The notes beneath the pieces were generated by a model. It was given only the letters and a program-made list of their open reading frames with translations, ran no database searches and was not told where the DNA came from. Of a DNA stretch of 64,000 bases, positions 10,099 through 20,362 are shown one piece after another. Origin of the DNA: Citrobacter koseri (lineage in GTDB: Bacteria; Pseudomonadota; Gammaproteobacteria; Enterobacterales; Enterobacteriaceae); contig UAVY01000011.1 of the NCBI GenBank assembly GCA_900446925.1, forward strand, positions 310,001 through 374,000, in the 5' to 3' direction. The position numbers and the translations under genes are program-made. Each line of letters begins with the position of its first letter. The stretch's first letter is position 1.

Positions 10099-11904
10099 TA
10101 GTAGACATCTCGCTGATAACGGCGCTCAACGCGCAGCTCACTTAAAAATTCATCCGCCGCTTCGGCATCCATACCGCCGAATTCGGCAATCACTTCCAGC
10201 AGTGCCTGCTCAACGTCTTTCGCCATGCGATTCGCGTCGCCGCAGACATAAATGTGCGCGCCGTCATTAATCCAGCGCCACAGCTCTGCGCCCTGTTCGC
10301 GCAGTTTGTCTTGTACGTATATTTTTTCTTTTTGATCGCGGGACCAGGCCAGATCGATGCGGCTCAGGACGCCCTCTTTGACGTAGCGCTGCCATTCCAC
10401 CTGGTAGAGGAAATCTTCGGTAAAGTGCGGGTTGCCAAAGAACAACCAGTTTTTACCCGGCGCTTCATCTGCCGCACGCTGCTGCATAAAGGCGCGGAAA
10501 GGGGCGATCCCGGTGCCTGGACCAATCATGATCACCGGTGTTTCCGGGTTGGCCGGCAGACGGAAATTATCGTTGTGTTCGATAAATACGCGCACTTCCC
10601 CTTCTTCTTCCACGCGGTCGGCCAGGAAGCTTGATGCCCCGCCCGCCCGCGCCCGGCCTTCTATTTCATAACGCACGGCGCCTACGGTGATATGCACTTC
10701 GCTCTCGACTTCCGCCTGGGAAGAGGCTATCGAGTAAAGACGCGGCGTCAGCGGGCGCAGCAGCCCCACCAGCGCGTCAGCATCCAGCTGAGCCGGAGAG
10801 AAACGCAACATATCAACGACAGGCGTCGTCGCGGCGTAATGCTGCAACTGGGCTTTATCACCCACCAGCGGCAACAGCGATTCGCTGCGGGTCAGCGTGG
10901 CGTAGTTTTCCACGATATTGGCGGTGTTCACCGTCAGCTCAAAATGCCACTGCAAGGCTTCGGCAAGCGGCAGCACCTTACCGTTAACGGTAACCGGCTC
11001 CGTACCTTTCAGCCAGACCAGTTCGACGATCTCTTTGACCAGTTCAGGATCGTTCTGATACCAGACGCCCAGGGCATCGCCCGGCTGGTAGCGCAGGCCA
11101 GAATCGCCCAGATCGATTTCGATATGGCGCACATCTTTTTCTGAGTCGCGGCCGGTGATTTTCTGATTGACGGCGAGCGAGGCGCTCAGCGGCGCTTCTT
11201 TGGTATAAGGGCTGGAATGCACGTCATTCACGGCCCCCGTTGCCGCGACAGCGACCTGCGCTGCCGATGCGCTCGGCGCACGCGCTTTCAGTACGTCAAC
11301 AACGCGAGCCCGCCATTCTTGTGCCGCCGCCTGGTATTCCACATCCGCATCGACGCGATCGAGCAGACGCTCCCCCCCCCAGTTCCGCCAGCTTGCTGTC
11401 GAAATCTTTACCCGCCTGGCAGAAAAATTCATAGGAGGTATCACCGAGGCCAAAGACGGCGAAGGCGGTGTTGTCGAGCTTCGGCGCTTTTTTAGAGAAC
11501 AGAAACTTACGCAGCGCAACGGCTTCTTCCGGTGGCTCGCCTTCGCCCTGCGTGGACGCGACCACAACCAGCAGCTTCTCATTGGCGATCTGTTTGAATT
11601 TGTAGTCGCCCGCATTAACCAGCGTGACGCTCAGTTTCGCCGCCAGCAGGTCATCGCGCAGGGCTTCCGCCACGCGCCGCGCATTGCCGGTTTGCGATGC
11701 AGAAATAAGCGTAATACCCGGCATTTCAGCGACAGGCGCTGGCGTGGCGGCGAGCGTGCCCGGCTGCTGGTTCAGCATTCCCCAGAAATAGCCGGAAACC
11801 CAGGCAAGCTGGGTGGGAGAAAGATCGGTTGTGGCCGCCTGAAGGCGTGCCAGCTGCTCCGGGTTTAGCGGAAGCAAAGCGGATGGTGGGGCCTGTGTTG
11901 TCAT
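10098..11904 (-). CDS. cysJ: Sulfite reductase flavoprotein CysJ (one apparent frameshift)
   Basis: NADPH-dependent diflavin subunit that feeds electrons to CysI. Begins [20 protein letters not shown]. An FMN-binding flavodoxin domain ([27 protein letters not shown]) is followed by FAD- and NADPH-binding domains ([25 protein letters not shown]) and the C-terminus [11 protein letters not shown] run of nine C at 11372-11380 (plus strand) shifts the frame within [14 protein letters not shown]; eight are expected. Repaired length is about 601 residues. First gene of cysJIH, divergent from queD. Confidence 0.92.
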
Positions 11905-12211
11905 GCGTCGTTATGTTCCAGTAGCAAAGCGGAATTTATGCAAAAAGACCAAACTAGCGATAAGGTTAACGGCGGGGATAATAACAATTAAAGAAGGGAT
12001 GGAAATAACAAATAACCAAATGGACTAACCTGTTTTAGTTATAGTTATTAACAACAAAAGCGATTAAACAACCCATTGAAATAGAAAGAAATAATTCACA
12101 ATTCTTGTGCAAATCTCATTATCCGCGCGTCAACGCCGTTTTAGTTAATGATAAAAAATGTGCTTTCCGGTACCCTACGGCGGTTTTTGTATTCTTGAGA
12201 GTTAATCATCC
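11905..12211. promoter_or_regulatory. cysJ / queD divergent intergenic region
   Basis: About 300 AT-rich bases between two divergent genes. On the minus strand GCATAAATTCC lies about 35 bases before cysJ and can serve as its -10 region; a weak -35 is consistent with CysB dependence. On the plus side GAGAGTTAATC supplies the ribosome binding site for queD. No small gene or hairpin of note is seen. Confidence 0.45.
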
Positions 12212-12574
12212 ATGTCCACCACCTTGTTTAAAGATTTCACCTTTGAAGCCGCTCACCGCCTGCCCCACGTACCGGAAGGGCATAAATGTGGCCGCCTGCA
12301 TGGTCATTCATTTATGGTGCGCCTTGAAATTACCGGTGACGTCGATCCGCATACCGGTTGGATCATGGATTTCGCCGAACTGAAAGCCGCGTTCAAACCG
12401 ACGTACGATCGTCTGGATCATTATTATCTGAACGATATTCCAGGTCTGGAAAATCCAACCAGCGAAGTGCTGGCAAAATGGATTTGGGATCAGGTTAAAC
12501 CTGCCGTACCGCTACTGAGCGCAGTAATGGTGAAAGAGACCTGCACAGCAGGCTGCGTGTATCGCGGCGAGTGA
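12212..12574 (+). CDS. queD: 6-carboxy-5,6,7,8-tetrahydropterin synthase QueD
   Basis: Converts dihydroneopterin triphosphate to 6-carboxytetrahydropterin, the second step of queuosine synthesis. 120 residues, intact. Zn ligands His15, His30 and His32 lie in EAAHRL and GRLHGHSF, with the catalytic Cys26 in [10 protein letters not shown]. The C-terminus [13 protein letters not shown] is characteristic of the enterobacterial protein. Two other steps of the same pathway, queE and queF, also lie in this window but are not linked in one operon. Confidence 0.96.
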   Translation: MSTTLFKDFTFEAAHRLPHVPEGHKCGRLHGHSFMVRLEITGDVDPHTGWIMDFAELKAAFKPTYDRLDHYYLNDIPGLENPTSEVLAKWIWDQVKPAVPLLSAVMVKETCTAGCVYRGE

Positions 12575-12655
12575 TTTTTTCGTTTGTGTCGCGGGTCAAT
12601 TTTCCTTAAATAACGTTATGTTAGGGTTGTGTTCTCAGGATTTCTGGAGCACAAC

Positions 12656-13930
12656 ATGGCTGACGATTTCGATATCATCATCATCGGTGCAGGGATAGCG
12701 GGCACCGCTTGTGCTTTACGCTGTGCGCGGGCTGGACTCTCAGTCCTGCTGCTTGAACGCGGTGAGTTTCCCGGCAGCAAAAATCTTTCCGGCGGTCGTT
12801 TATATTGTCATGCGCTCGCCGAACTTCTTCCCGACGTTCACCAGTCCGCCCCCCTTGAACGCCGTATCACTCAGGAAAACCTCACGCTATTAACCCGTGA
12901 TGGCGCGACAACCTGGTCCAGCCTGCAACCAGACGGTGACTCATGGAGCCTGCTGCGCGCCCGCTTCGATCCCTGGTTTGTCGCTCAGGCCGAGGCCGCA
13001 GGGGTACAGTGCGTTAACGGCATTACGGTTGAAGCGCTCCATATTGAAGATGGCCGAGTCTGCGGCGTCATGTGCGAAGATGAAACGCTGCGCGCCCGTT
13101 ATGTCGTGCTGGCCGAAGGAGCAAACAGCGTACTGGCGGAACGGTATGGATTCCTGCCTCGCCCCGCCGCGACATCAATGGCGCTGGGGATCAAGGAGGT
13201 GCTGGCGCTGGATAAACAAACGCTTGAAGAGCGCTTCCGATTGTCCGGGGCGGAAGGTGCCGCCATGTTGTTTAGCGGAGAAATTTGCGGCGATCTCCCC
13301 GGCGGCGCGTTTCTTTATACCAACCAGGAGACGCTCTCTTTAGGCGTAGTGTGTCCACTCTCTTCTGTTGCGCAGAGCGACATTCCGACAGTCGAAATGC
13401 TGGAACGGCTCAAAGCGCATCCCAGCGCTGCGTCCTTTGCTCAGAGGCAGCGAAACGCTGGAGTACGGCGCGCATCTGGTGCCGGAAGGCGGCTTACACA
13501 GCATGCCCGTCCAGTACGCAGGCGAAGGCTGGCTGCTGACAGGCGATGCGTTGCGCAGCTGCGTCAATACCGGCTTCTCCGTACGCGGGTATGGATATGG
13601 CGCTCATCGGCGCTCAGGCGGCCGCGCAAACCCTGATTAACGCCTGCCAGAAACATGCGCCGCAAAAATCTGTTCCCGGCCTATCATCAGGACATCCGGC
13701 ACAGTCTGCTGTGGGAGGTTTTGCAACGCTATCGGGATGTTCCCGCGCTGTTGCAGCGCCCGGGATGGTATCGTCAATGGCCTGCATTAATGCAGGATAT
13801 TTCTCACGAGCTCTGGCATCAGGGGCATCATCCTGTGCCGCCGCTGCGCCAGATCGTCTGGCGTCATTTTCGCCGTCACGGCCTGCGCCATCTGGCAGGC
13901 GATATTATCAGGAGCTTACGATGTCTGTAG
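12656..13930 (+). CDS. ygcN: YgcN, FixC/ETF-quinone-oxidoreductase-like flavoprotein (three apparent insertions)
   Basis: FAD protein resembling FixC and electron-transfer-flavoprotein:ubiquinone oxidoreductase; it probably passes electrons from the YgcQR flavoprotein to quinone. Starts at ATG 12656 behind TCTGGAG. The dinucleotide-binding motif IIIIGAGIAGTACALRCARA is at the N-terminus. Extra bases near 13423, 13588 and 13666 break the frame; repair gives about 423 residues ending in HLAGDIIRSLRCL. It overlaps ygcO by ten bases. The frame breaks look like sequencing errors, since each lies in a short homopolymer. Confidence 0.82.
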
Positions 13931-14181
13931 CCCGCAACATCTGGCGCCCCGCCGATATTTCCCATATCGTTACGGCTGCCGCTGTCGACAGCAAAACGGC
14001 AGAACGGCTGATCACGTCCTGCCCCGCCGGACTCTTTTCCCGCACGCCGGAAGGGGGCCTGCAAGTCGACTTTCGCGGCTGCCTGGAGTGTGGCGCCTGT
14101 CGACTACTGTGTGATGAAAAAACGCTGCAACAGTGGCGCTACCCGGCATCTGGGTTTGGCATCACTTACCGATTTGGCTAA
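13921..14181 (+). CDS. ygcO: YgcO, FixX-like ferredoxin
   Basis: 86-residue ferredoxin-like protein. Its cysteine pattern is CLECGACRLLC (C-x2-C-x2-C-x3-C), with a further cysteine in TSCPAGLF, the arrangement of FixX and of the ferredoxin domain of ETF-quinone oxidoreductase. It starts inside the end of ygcN, behind AGGAGCTTACG, so the two are translationally coupled and likely form one complex. A role as electron carrier in the ygc pathway is inferred from context. Confidence 0.85.
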   Translation: MSVARNIWRPADISHIVTAAAVDSKTAERLITSCPAGLFSRTPEGGLQVDFRGCLECGACRLLCDEKTLQQWRYPASGFGITYRFG

Positions 14182-14263
14182 TTTGATACTCTAAATAATT
14201 CGAGTTGCGAGGAAAGCCAACGCACCAGCAAATTGAAGTATGACGAGTATATAAGGATAATCT

Positions 14264-14839
14264 ATGCCCCTGTTACACCTGCTCCGCCAGAATCCGGTGA
14301 TTGCCGCCGTTAAAGATAACGCCAGCCTACAGTTAGCCATTGATTCCGAATGTCAGTTCATCTCCGTGCTGTACGGGAACATTTGCACCATCAGCGCGAT
14401 TGTGAAGAAAATAAAAAATGCGGGTAAATATGCGTTTATCCACGTTGATCTGCTGGAGGGGGCGTCAAATAAAGAGGTCGTGATCCAGTTTTTAAAATTG
14501 GTCACCGAAGCGGATGGCATCATCAGCACGAAAGCGGCAATGCTGAAAGCCGCCAGAGCGGAAGGTTTTTTCTGTATTCACCGTCTGTTTATCGTTGATT
14601 CCATTTCATTTCACAATATTGATAAGCAGGTCGCGCAGTCAAACCCGGACTGTATTGAGATCCTGCCGGGCTGTATGCCGAAAGTGTTGGGCTGGGTGAC
14701 AGAGAAGATACGCCAGCCGCTGATTGCCGGGGGGCTGGTATGCGATGAAGAAGACGCCCGCAATGCGATGAAAGCCGGTGTGGCGGCGCTTTCCACCACC
14801 AATACCGATGTCTGGACGTTAGCGAAACACCTTAATTAA
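14264..14839 (+). CDS. ygcP: YgcP, GlpP-family transcription antiterminator
   Basis: 191-residue protein of the GlpP family, whose Bacillus member binds a leader RNA in response to glycerol 3-phosphate and blocks a terminator. Family signatures are seen: PVIAAVKD near the start, HVDLLEG, DCIEILPG, and IAGGLVCDEEDARNAMKAG, all part of a small TIM barrel with a phosphate-binding site. It follows ygcO by 82 bases. Two leader terminators with competing hairpins, near 20363-20426 and 20570-20631, are good candidate targets. This target assignment is inference. Confidence 0.85.
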   Translation: MPLLHLLRQNPVIAAVKDNASLQLAIDSECQFISVLYGNICTISAIVKKIKNAGKYAFIHVDLLEGASNKEVVIQFLKLVTEADGIISTKAAMLKAARAEGFFCIHRLFIVDSISFHNIDKQVAQSNPDCIEILPGCMPKVLGWVTEKIRQPLIAGGLVCDEEDARNAMKAGVAALSTTNTDVWTLAKHLN

Positions 14840-14958
14840 GCCGGGCAACGCCGGATGGCGACGATAAATCGTCTTATCCGGCCTACACGTAGGCCCGATA
14901 AGCATAGTGCCATCAAGCATTTTTGTAGCCTACACGTAGGCCTGATAAGCGTAGCGCC
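14840..14958. repeat. REP/BIME cluster between ygcP and ygcQ
   Basis: Three REP palindromes (CCGGATGGCGACG...CGGCCTACACGTAGG, GATAAGCATAGTGCCATC, CCTGATAAGCGTAGCGCCATCAGG) lie between convergent genes. Confidence 0.8.
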
Positions 14959-14959
14959 A

Positions 14960-15816
14960 TCAGGCATTTTTGCAGCGGACCAACTCTTCCAGCACCGGTA
15001 GCCAGTTATCGACAATCCCGACATCCGCCTGCGCAAAAACCGGCGCGCTGGGCATCGTGGTTTATCGCCACAACAAAACGGCTCTGGCGTACTCCGGCCA
15101 TCAACGCCGCCGCTCCTGACGCGCCAGCCACGATACAGACATCCGGCGACAGCAGATGCCCCGATATTCCAGTCACGCGATCGGCATCAAAACCGCCGTT
15201 CATCACCCGCGCACGGCTGTACCCTACCTCAGCATCAAGCGCCTGACCAAGCGCGGTAAATCTTATCTGCATCCGCTTCACTTCCCCCTTGCCCAACCAC
15301 CAGTACGCGCCCGGCACGTAACAAAGGATGGGTAGCGACGCTATTTACGCTTTCCACCTTATCCAGCCAGTCGGGGGCGCCGTGGGGGGTAATCAGATAT
15401 TCCGTCATCACAGGCAAGGAATGACCAGAAGCGCTCACCTCCGGCTGTCGCGCCAGCGACAGGCACAAAGGGCGTGCGGTAATTTGCAACGTTGCCGTCA
15501 GCGCATTCCCCCAGTGGGATTTTTTCACCAGGCCTTGTCGCACATCCACAGCCAGAACCTGACAGAGGCTGCCGCCATGCAGGCGCCAGGCGAGTCGCGT
15601 CGCCAGTTCATCGCCCGGACTACCTGCCGGAAAGATCAGCATATCAACAGGTGTCCGCAGCCATTGCGCCGCCAGCGCATCCAGTACCTGCTCTGCAACA
15701 TCCGGCACGGGATCGATAATCCAGCGCTCCAGTTCTGCGGTGCAAAGCGCATTCTCTGCGATCCAGCTCGCCATCGCCGCACACTCATGCGAGTCAGTAA
15801 TGATAGCAATTTTCAT
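14960..15816 (-). CDS. ygcQ: YgcQ, electron transfer flavoprotein alpha-like subunit (two apparent insertions)
   Basis: ETF-alpha-like protein expected to bind FAD with YgcR and carry electrons from a dehydrogenase. Starts MKIAIITDSHECAAMASW. The C-terminal FAD domain retains GISGHLLSPDVCIVAGASGA and SRFVVAINHDA, close to the canonical ETF-alpha pattern. An extra G near 15290 and an extra C near 15043 break the frame; repair gives about 284 residues ending in LEELVRCKNA. Its start overlaps the ygcR stop (ATGA). Confidence 0.82.
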
Positions 15817-16595
15817 GACGGCATCCTCTGGCGCAAATAATCCGCCCATAGCCTCCGGGCTTTTTCCTGTGCCGTCGCGCCGCTGATAATCGTTGCATGC
15901 CGCCGCTGTTCCGGTCTCTCCAGACGCAGGCACTGAACCGCTGGTGTTGTCTCAACCACAACGTTCCGACGCTCGACGTCTGCTTTCGCCGCCGCCAGAC
16001 GCTGGCGCATCCCCGGTACGGGAAGCGCCACTTCACCACACTGCCTGACGGCGATGACGGCCGGGAACCGTACCCGACAACGCCGAAGCCCGGTCATCGT
16101 TCGCTGCTCAACCACAATAAAAGGAGGCTCAAGCGTAAAACGCTCCACCTGGGTAAAACAGGGCCACGCCAGCATTTCAGCAACCAGAAATGGCGTCTGA
16201 CTGTTCTGACCCTCGCTACTCTGACAGCCCGTTATAATCAGATCCGCACCGTGATTACGCTGCCAGTCGGCAATGTTCCTGGCGACAAATTCGGGAGCAA
16301 ACCGCAGGTCTGCCGTCGTCTCCAGCAACACCGGCGTCTCAAAACCCAGCGCGACAAAATAGCGTAACCAGTGGAGCGCCCGCTCGTCGCCGATGCTTAA
16401 CGCAGTCAACGTCATCTCACAGCCCCCATTGCGCTGAGCCAGCAGCAACGCTGCCGCCGCCTGTTCATCCGCACCTGGGGAGCAACGCAGCAAGGAAACA
16501 TCCGGGCCGTGGGTATCCGCCGTCGCCGCCTGCCAGTCTTTCTCCGCCAACATGCCGGGATCGGGCTCTGACTTAAACGCTAACAGAATGTTCAT
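15813..16595 (-). CDS. ygcR: YgcR, electron transfer flavoprotein beta-like subunit
   Basis: ETF-beta-like protein, 260 residues, intact. The N-terminus MNILLAFKSEPDPGML, the central GADLIITGCQSSEGQNSQT and the signature region following it (TMTGLRRCRVRFPAVIAV) match the AMP-binding beta subunit. It overlaps ygcS upstream by 23 bases and ygcQ downstream by four, so the three are one operon. Its electron donor is most likely the FAD dehydrogenase YgcU next door. That pairing is inferred from gene order. Confidence 0.85.
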   Translation of the reverse strand: MNILLAFKSEPDPGMLAEKDWQAATADTHGPDVSLLRCSPGADEQAAAALLLAQRNGGCEMTLTALSIGDERALHWLRYFVALGFETPVLLETTADLRFAPEFVARNIADWQRNHGADLIITGCQSSEGQNSQTPFLVAEMLAWPCFTQVERFTLEPPFIVVEQRTMTGLRRCRVRFPAVIAVRQCGEVALPVPGMRQRLAAAKADVERRNVVVETTPAVQCLRLERPEQRRHATIISGATAQEKARRLWADYLRQRMPS

Positions 16596-17923
16596 TCACA
16601 CCTCCCTGTCTTTTGTCCACATTCCCGGCAGCCACCAGCGGCAGCGCCTTGGTTTCCGGCGCCCACAGCCAGGTCACCACAAATCCGATGACTAATACCC
16701 CAGCCAGCAGTAATAGCGTAACCTGCATTCCCCACTGCGCCAGCGTCCAGGGCAACAAACTGGTGCTGATCGCCGCCCCTAATCGGCTCATTGCCGTGGC
16801 AAACCCGACGCCCAGGGAACGAATATCCGTCGGGAAGCTTTCCGCTGGCAGAACCCCCCACCAGATTGCTGACGGCAGAAATGGTGGTACTGAACAACAC
16901 AAACAGCAACAGCGTCAGGCTGCTTCCCGCCGGTAAACAAGCCATGACGACAAGCGTCGCGGCGAGCAGCATAAAACTGCCGAGCAGAAATTGGCGGTGC
17001 GCCAACAGGTGTGTTAACAACAGCCCCAGCAGCGCGCCAACAATCAGCAGCGCGTTAAGCATCAGGCTGGCGGTTAGCGCATTTTCAAGACCGATCGTTT
17101 GTGCAATGGTGGGAAGCCAGGTGTAAATCACAAACCACGGGATCACCAGGCAGACAAAGAACACGCTGTTAAACGCGGTTCTTCGCCAGTAATGCGTTGA
17201 AAATAGCGTTTTGATATGTCTGCTCGTCGGCGCCGCCACCTCATCGCCGAGCAGCACATGCGTGCCAAAATAGCGGTGCACAATCGCATACGCTTCTGTT
17301 ATCCGCCCCTGACGCATCAGCCAGCGAGGCGACTCCGGCGTTCCCCAGCGTAAGAACGTAATGCACAGCGCGGGTAATGATGCCGATGCCAGCAGCCAGC
17401 GCCAGGCATCCGGCGTTTCCTGAATAAAATGATGCCCCACCAGGCTCGCCAGAACATAGCCGATAGTCCACACCACACTGAATGCGCCCAGTAATATTCC
17501 CCGATGGCGACGCGGCGCAAATTCAGCCAGCAATGTATGACCAACCGAGTAGTCACCGCCAAGGCCGATACCAATCAGAATGCGCAAGCCAATAAGCTGT
17601 TCCGGCGTTGTGGCAAAAAACTGTAGGAAAGAGGCGATGGTTATCAGCATAAAGCTGAAGGTAAAAATTTTCTGACGCCCGATATAATCAGATACCCATC
17701 CCAGGATCAGGCTACCGAGAAAAAGTCCAACCAGCGCCGAGCCGCCAATCATCCCTTCCATAAAAGGCGTCAGTTGCATGGCGGGGGTCAGTTGGATCAT
17801 GGCATAGCCGACGACGCCTAATACATAGCCATCGGTCAAATGCGCGCCGAATGTCAGCGCAGCAATGCGGCAATGAAAACCATTCAGCGGTAAATCATCC
17901 ATTCGCACCGGTGAAGTGTTCAT
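16573..17923 (-). CDS. ygcS: YgcS, MFS sugar-porter-family transporter (one apparent frameshift)
   Basis: Twelve-helix major facilitator with sugar-porter marks: GWVSDYIGRQ between helices 2 and 3, and TPESPRWLM after helix 6. Substrate unknown. A run of six C near 16853-16858 (plus strand) shifts the frame at SNLVGVLPAESF; removing one base gives about 449 residues ending in GGVNEHSVSV. It is preceded by a 110-base spacer with nested palindromes after ygcU, and overlaps ygcR. It presumably imports the substrate of the ygc pathway. Confidence 0.85.
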
Positions 17924-17952
17924 CGTAGCCCCTTCATTGTCCGGTAAAGTCG

Positions 17953-18029
17953 CGGCTTCCCGGTTGAGAAGCCGTTTATACGCTTCGCCCTTTAAGCTGC
18001 CTGATGCAGCTTAAAGGATTTTGCGTATA
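17953..18029. repeat. Nested inverted repeats between ygcU and ygcS
   Basis: A perfect 12-base inverted repeat, CCTTTAAGCTGC / GCAGCTTAAAGG (17989-18000 and 18006-18017), is flanked by a second pair, TATACGC (17977-17983) and GCGTATA (18023-18029). A separate 7-base hairpin, CGGCTTC / GAAGCCG, lies at 17953-17974. No U-tract follows on either strand, so this is not a simple terminator. It could set the ratio of ygcU to ygcSRQ message, or be a remnant repeat element. Confidence 0.6.
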
Positions 18030-18034
18030 ACTCT

Positions 18035-19489
18035 CTATTTTTCAATCGGGTAGATCGTGCCTGTATTCATAATACCGTTTGGATCAAACTGGCGCTTGAG
18101 ACCTTCCAGCAGCGGCCAGGCGCTACCGTGTTCCAGCTTGCTCCAGTGAACGCGGTGCTTACCAATGCCGTGGTGATGCACCATTGAACCACCAAGACGG
18201 ATCGTCTCTTCGCAGATGATCTTGTTGAGCGGGTTATGGTACTTATCAATCTCCTCTTCCGGCTTGCAGTCCACCACGTTGTAGTCGTACACAAAATACA
18301 TGTTGGTGCCGTTGATATAGCTGTGAGAAGAGTGGCCGCCCAGCATGGTGATATCGTCCGCATGCGGGAACTCGGTACGGATACGGTTGATCACGCTTTC
18401 GTAGATTTGATGGATGCAGCTCCAGCAACCAGATACTTCCGTCGTAAAGCCCATATTGCCGGTTTTCAGGATCTGTACGCGTTCGGCAGCCACTTTTTCC
18501 GGCCCCCAGTTCAGATGGTTGAACCAGTTTTCGATAAGTTTGCTGTCCACCCGCTGGCACTGCGGGTAGCGCGCCACGATCTCCGCAATCCCTTCGCCGG
18601 TGGCTTGCGCCAGTCGCGGATTGCCTTCAGCCATAAAAATCAGCACACATTTGCCGTCGGCAAAATGCGTGAAGTGCTGGGTTCCATCTTCGGCGTCGTA
18701 CAGGCGCGCAATGGAGGGGCGATAGCCTTCCACCATGACTTCACGCAGGATGTCGAAACCGGTTTTCATGTCGTCCAGCACATAGCCGTAGTAGAGGTTG
18801 TTTTCGGGCGTGAACTTAAAGATTTTCACTGTGACTTCAGTGATGTAGCACAGCGCGCCTTCGTTCCCAATGATGATATGGCGGATATCCGGCCCGGCCG
18901 CCCGGCGAGGCACGTTTTTGATGCGGGTAATGGTTCCGTCCGCCAGTACGGCTTCCAGCCCCACCACCATATCTTCAATCGCGCCGTACAGCGTGGAGAA
19001 CTGGCCGATACTGCGAGTGGCGACCAGACCGCCCATCTGCGCCAGCGGCTTAGACTGCGGCGAGTGCCCGGTGGTATAGCCTTTTTCACGCAGCGCGTTT
19101 TCCAGAATCTCAAGCGGTACGCCACATTGCGCGGTTGCCTGCATGTTTTCGATATCAATACTCAGGATTTGATTCATCCCTGCGCCGTCCAGCACCACAG
19201 AATCTTTGACGACAGTTTCCAGACCGCCTTCCGTCGCAGACGCGCCGGTACGCGGCACGCCATTGATTTTATGCTGATTCATGAATGCCAGAACGCGAGA
19301 GACCTGCTCCGTCGAACCGAGCTTAACCACGGCCGCCGGAATGGGCAGCGTGTAAACGCCGTGAATATCCGCATATTTGCGAAAACGGTCAATACTGTTT
19401 TTCTTTAATACGGTTTCATCCGTAATAACACGCCCGGAACCCACAATTTCTTTTAACTGGTCAACAATCTCTTCACGGGATAATGACAT
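18035..19489 (-). CDS. ygcU: YgcU, FAD-linked oxidoreductase
   Basis: 484-residue FAD enzyme of the family that includes D-lactate dehydrogenase, glycolate oxidase and alkyl-dihydroxyacetone-phosphate synthase. The PCMH-type FAD-binding domain is seen in PRTGASATEGGLETVVKD and GHSPQSKPLAQMGGLVATRS. The C-terminal oxidase domain holds GGSMVHHHGIGKHRVHW, whose histidines are typical of the active site. The frame is intact. It probably oxidises a 2-hydroxy acid or related alcohol and hands electrons to YgcQR. The substrate is unknown. Confidence 0.88.
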   Translation of the reverse strand: MSLSREEIVDQLKEIVGSGRVITDETVLKKNSIDRFRKYADIHGVYTLPIPAAVVKLGSTEQVSRVLAFMNQHKINGVPRTGASATEGGLETVVKDSVVLDGAGMNQILSIDIENMQATAQCGVPLEILENALREKGYTTGHSPQSKPLAQMGGLVATRSIGQFSTLYGAIEDMVVGLEAVLADGTITRIKNVPRRAAGPDIRHIIIGNEGALCYITEVTVKIFKFTPENNLYYGYVLDDMKTGFDILREVMVEGYRPSIARLYDAEDGTQHFTHFADGKCVLIFMAEGNPRLAQATGEGIAEIVARYPQCQRVDSKLIENWFNHLNWGPEKVAAERVQILKTGNMGFTTEVSGCWSCIHQIYESVINRIRTEFPHADDITMLGGHSSHSYINGTNMYFVYDYNVVDCKPEEEIDKYHNPLNKIICEETIRLGGSMVHHHGIGKHRVHWSKLEHGSAWPLLEGLKRQFDPNGIMNTGTIYPIEK

Positions 19490-19552
19490 AATAAATCCTT
19501 CCTGATAGTCAATGCAGAATAAAATAAAAACCAGAAACCACCGATATTAAAA

Positions 19553-20338
19553 TTAACGCACCAGATAACCGCCATCGACAACCAAAAGATGACCATTAAC
19601 ATAATTTGATGCCTGGCTGGCGAGGAATATCGCCGCCCCCATAAGATCCTGAGTATCACCCCAACGATTGGCCGGAATATGATCCAGTACACGCTGATTA
19701 GTTTCCGGGTTACTGCGGGTTGCCAGCGTAATATCAGTGGCATAATAACCCGGCGCAATACCGTTAACCTGAATATTATATTGCCCAAGTTCATCGCAAT
19801 ATGCTTTGGTAAAACCAGCAAGCGCATGCTTGGTTGCTGAATAAGCCGGAGACCACTGCCCGCCAAGATAAGAGAACAAAGAGCAGATATTAATAATTTT
19901 CCCGCTATTTTGTGGGATCATAATTTTTGCCGCTTCATAGCTCAGCTCAAACGCCGCGGTCAGGTTGACATCAATCATCGGGTCCCAGTCCGCGCGGCCA
20001 AAGTCCAGAACCTTATTCAGCTTACAGATCCCGGCGTTGTTCACCAGAATATCTACCGTGCCAAAACGCTCGCAGCAGGCGGCAATAATCTTCTGCGGCG
20101 CGCCTTTCTCGGTGATGTCCACTTGCATGAACGCCACTTCAACACCTTGTGCTTCAATGAGTTCTTTCGTTTCACCGTTATCCTTTACGAAGCTGGGAAT
20201 AAAAAGATTGGCTCCGGCTTTCGCCAGCGCCATTGCGAAAGCCTGACCCAGACCACTGTTCCCGCCCGTTACAATTGCCGTTTTCCCTTTCAGGGAGAAA
20301 AAATCCATTGAGAATGCATTGAGAGATTCGATCGACAT
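19553..20338 (-). CDS. ygcW: YgcW, short-chain dehydrogenase/reductase
   Basis: 261-residue NAD(P)-dependent short-chain dehydrogenase. The cofactor motif VTGGNSGLGQA, the LVNNAG motif, and the catalytic Tyr and Lys in YSATK are present. The start is the ATG at 20338 (MSIESLNAFSMDF), preceded by TTTGGAG; an upstream TTG would add four residues without support. It heads the ygcW-U-S-R-Q operon and lies behind a leader with a strong terminator hairpin. It is likely to oxidise or reduce a polyol or sugar acid. Confidence 0.9.
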   Translation of the reverse strand: MSIESLNAFSMDFFSLKGKTAIVTGGNSGLGQAFAMALAKAGANLFIPSFVKDNGETKELIEAQGVEVAFMQVDITEKGAPQKIIAACCERFGTVDILVNNAGICKLNKVLDFGRADWDPMIDVNLTAAFELSYEAAKIMIPQNSGKIINICSLFSYLGGQWSPAYSATKHALAGFTKAYCDELGQYNIQVNGIAPGYYATDITLATRSNPETNQRVLDHIPANRWGDTQDLMGAAIFLASQASNYVNGHLLVVDGGYLVR

Positions 20339-20362
20339 AGTTGGCTCCAAATTCCTTCAGGC

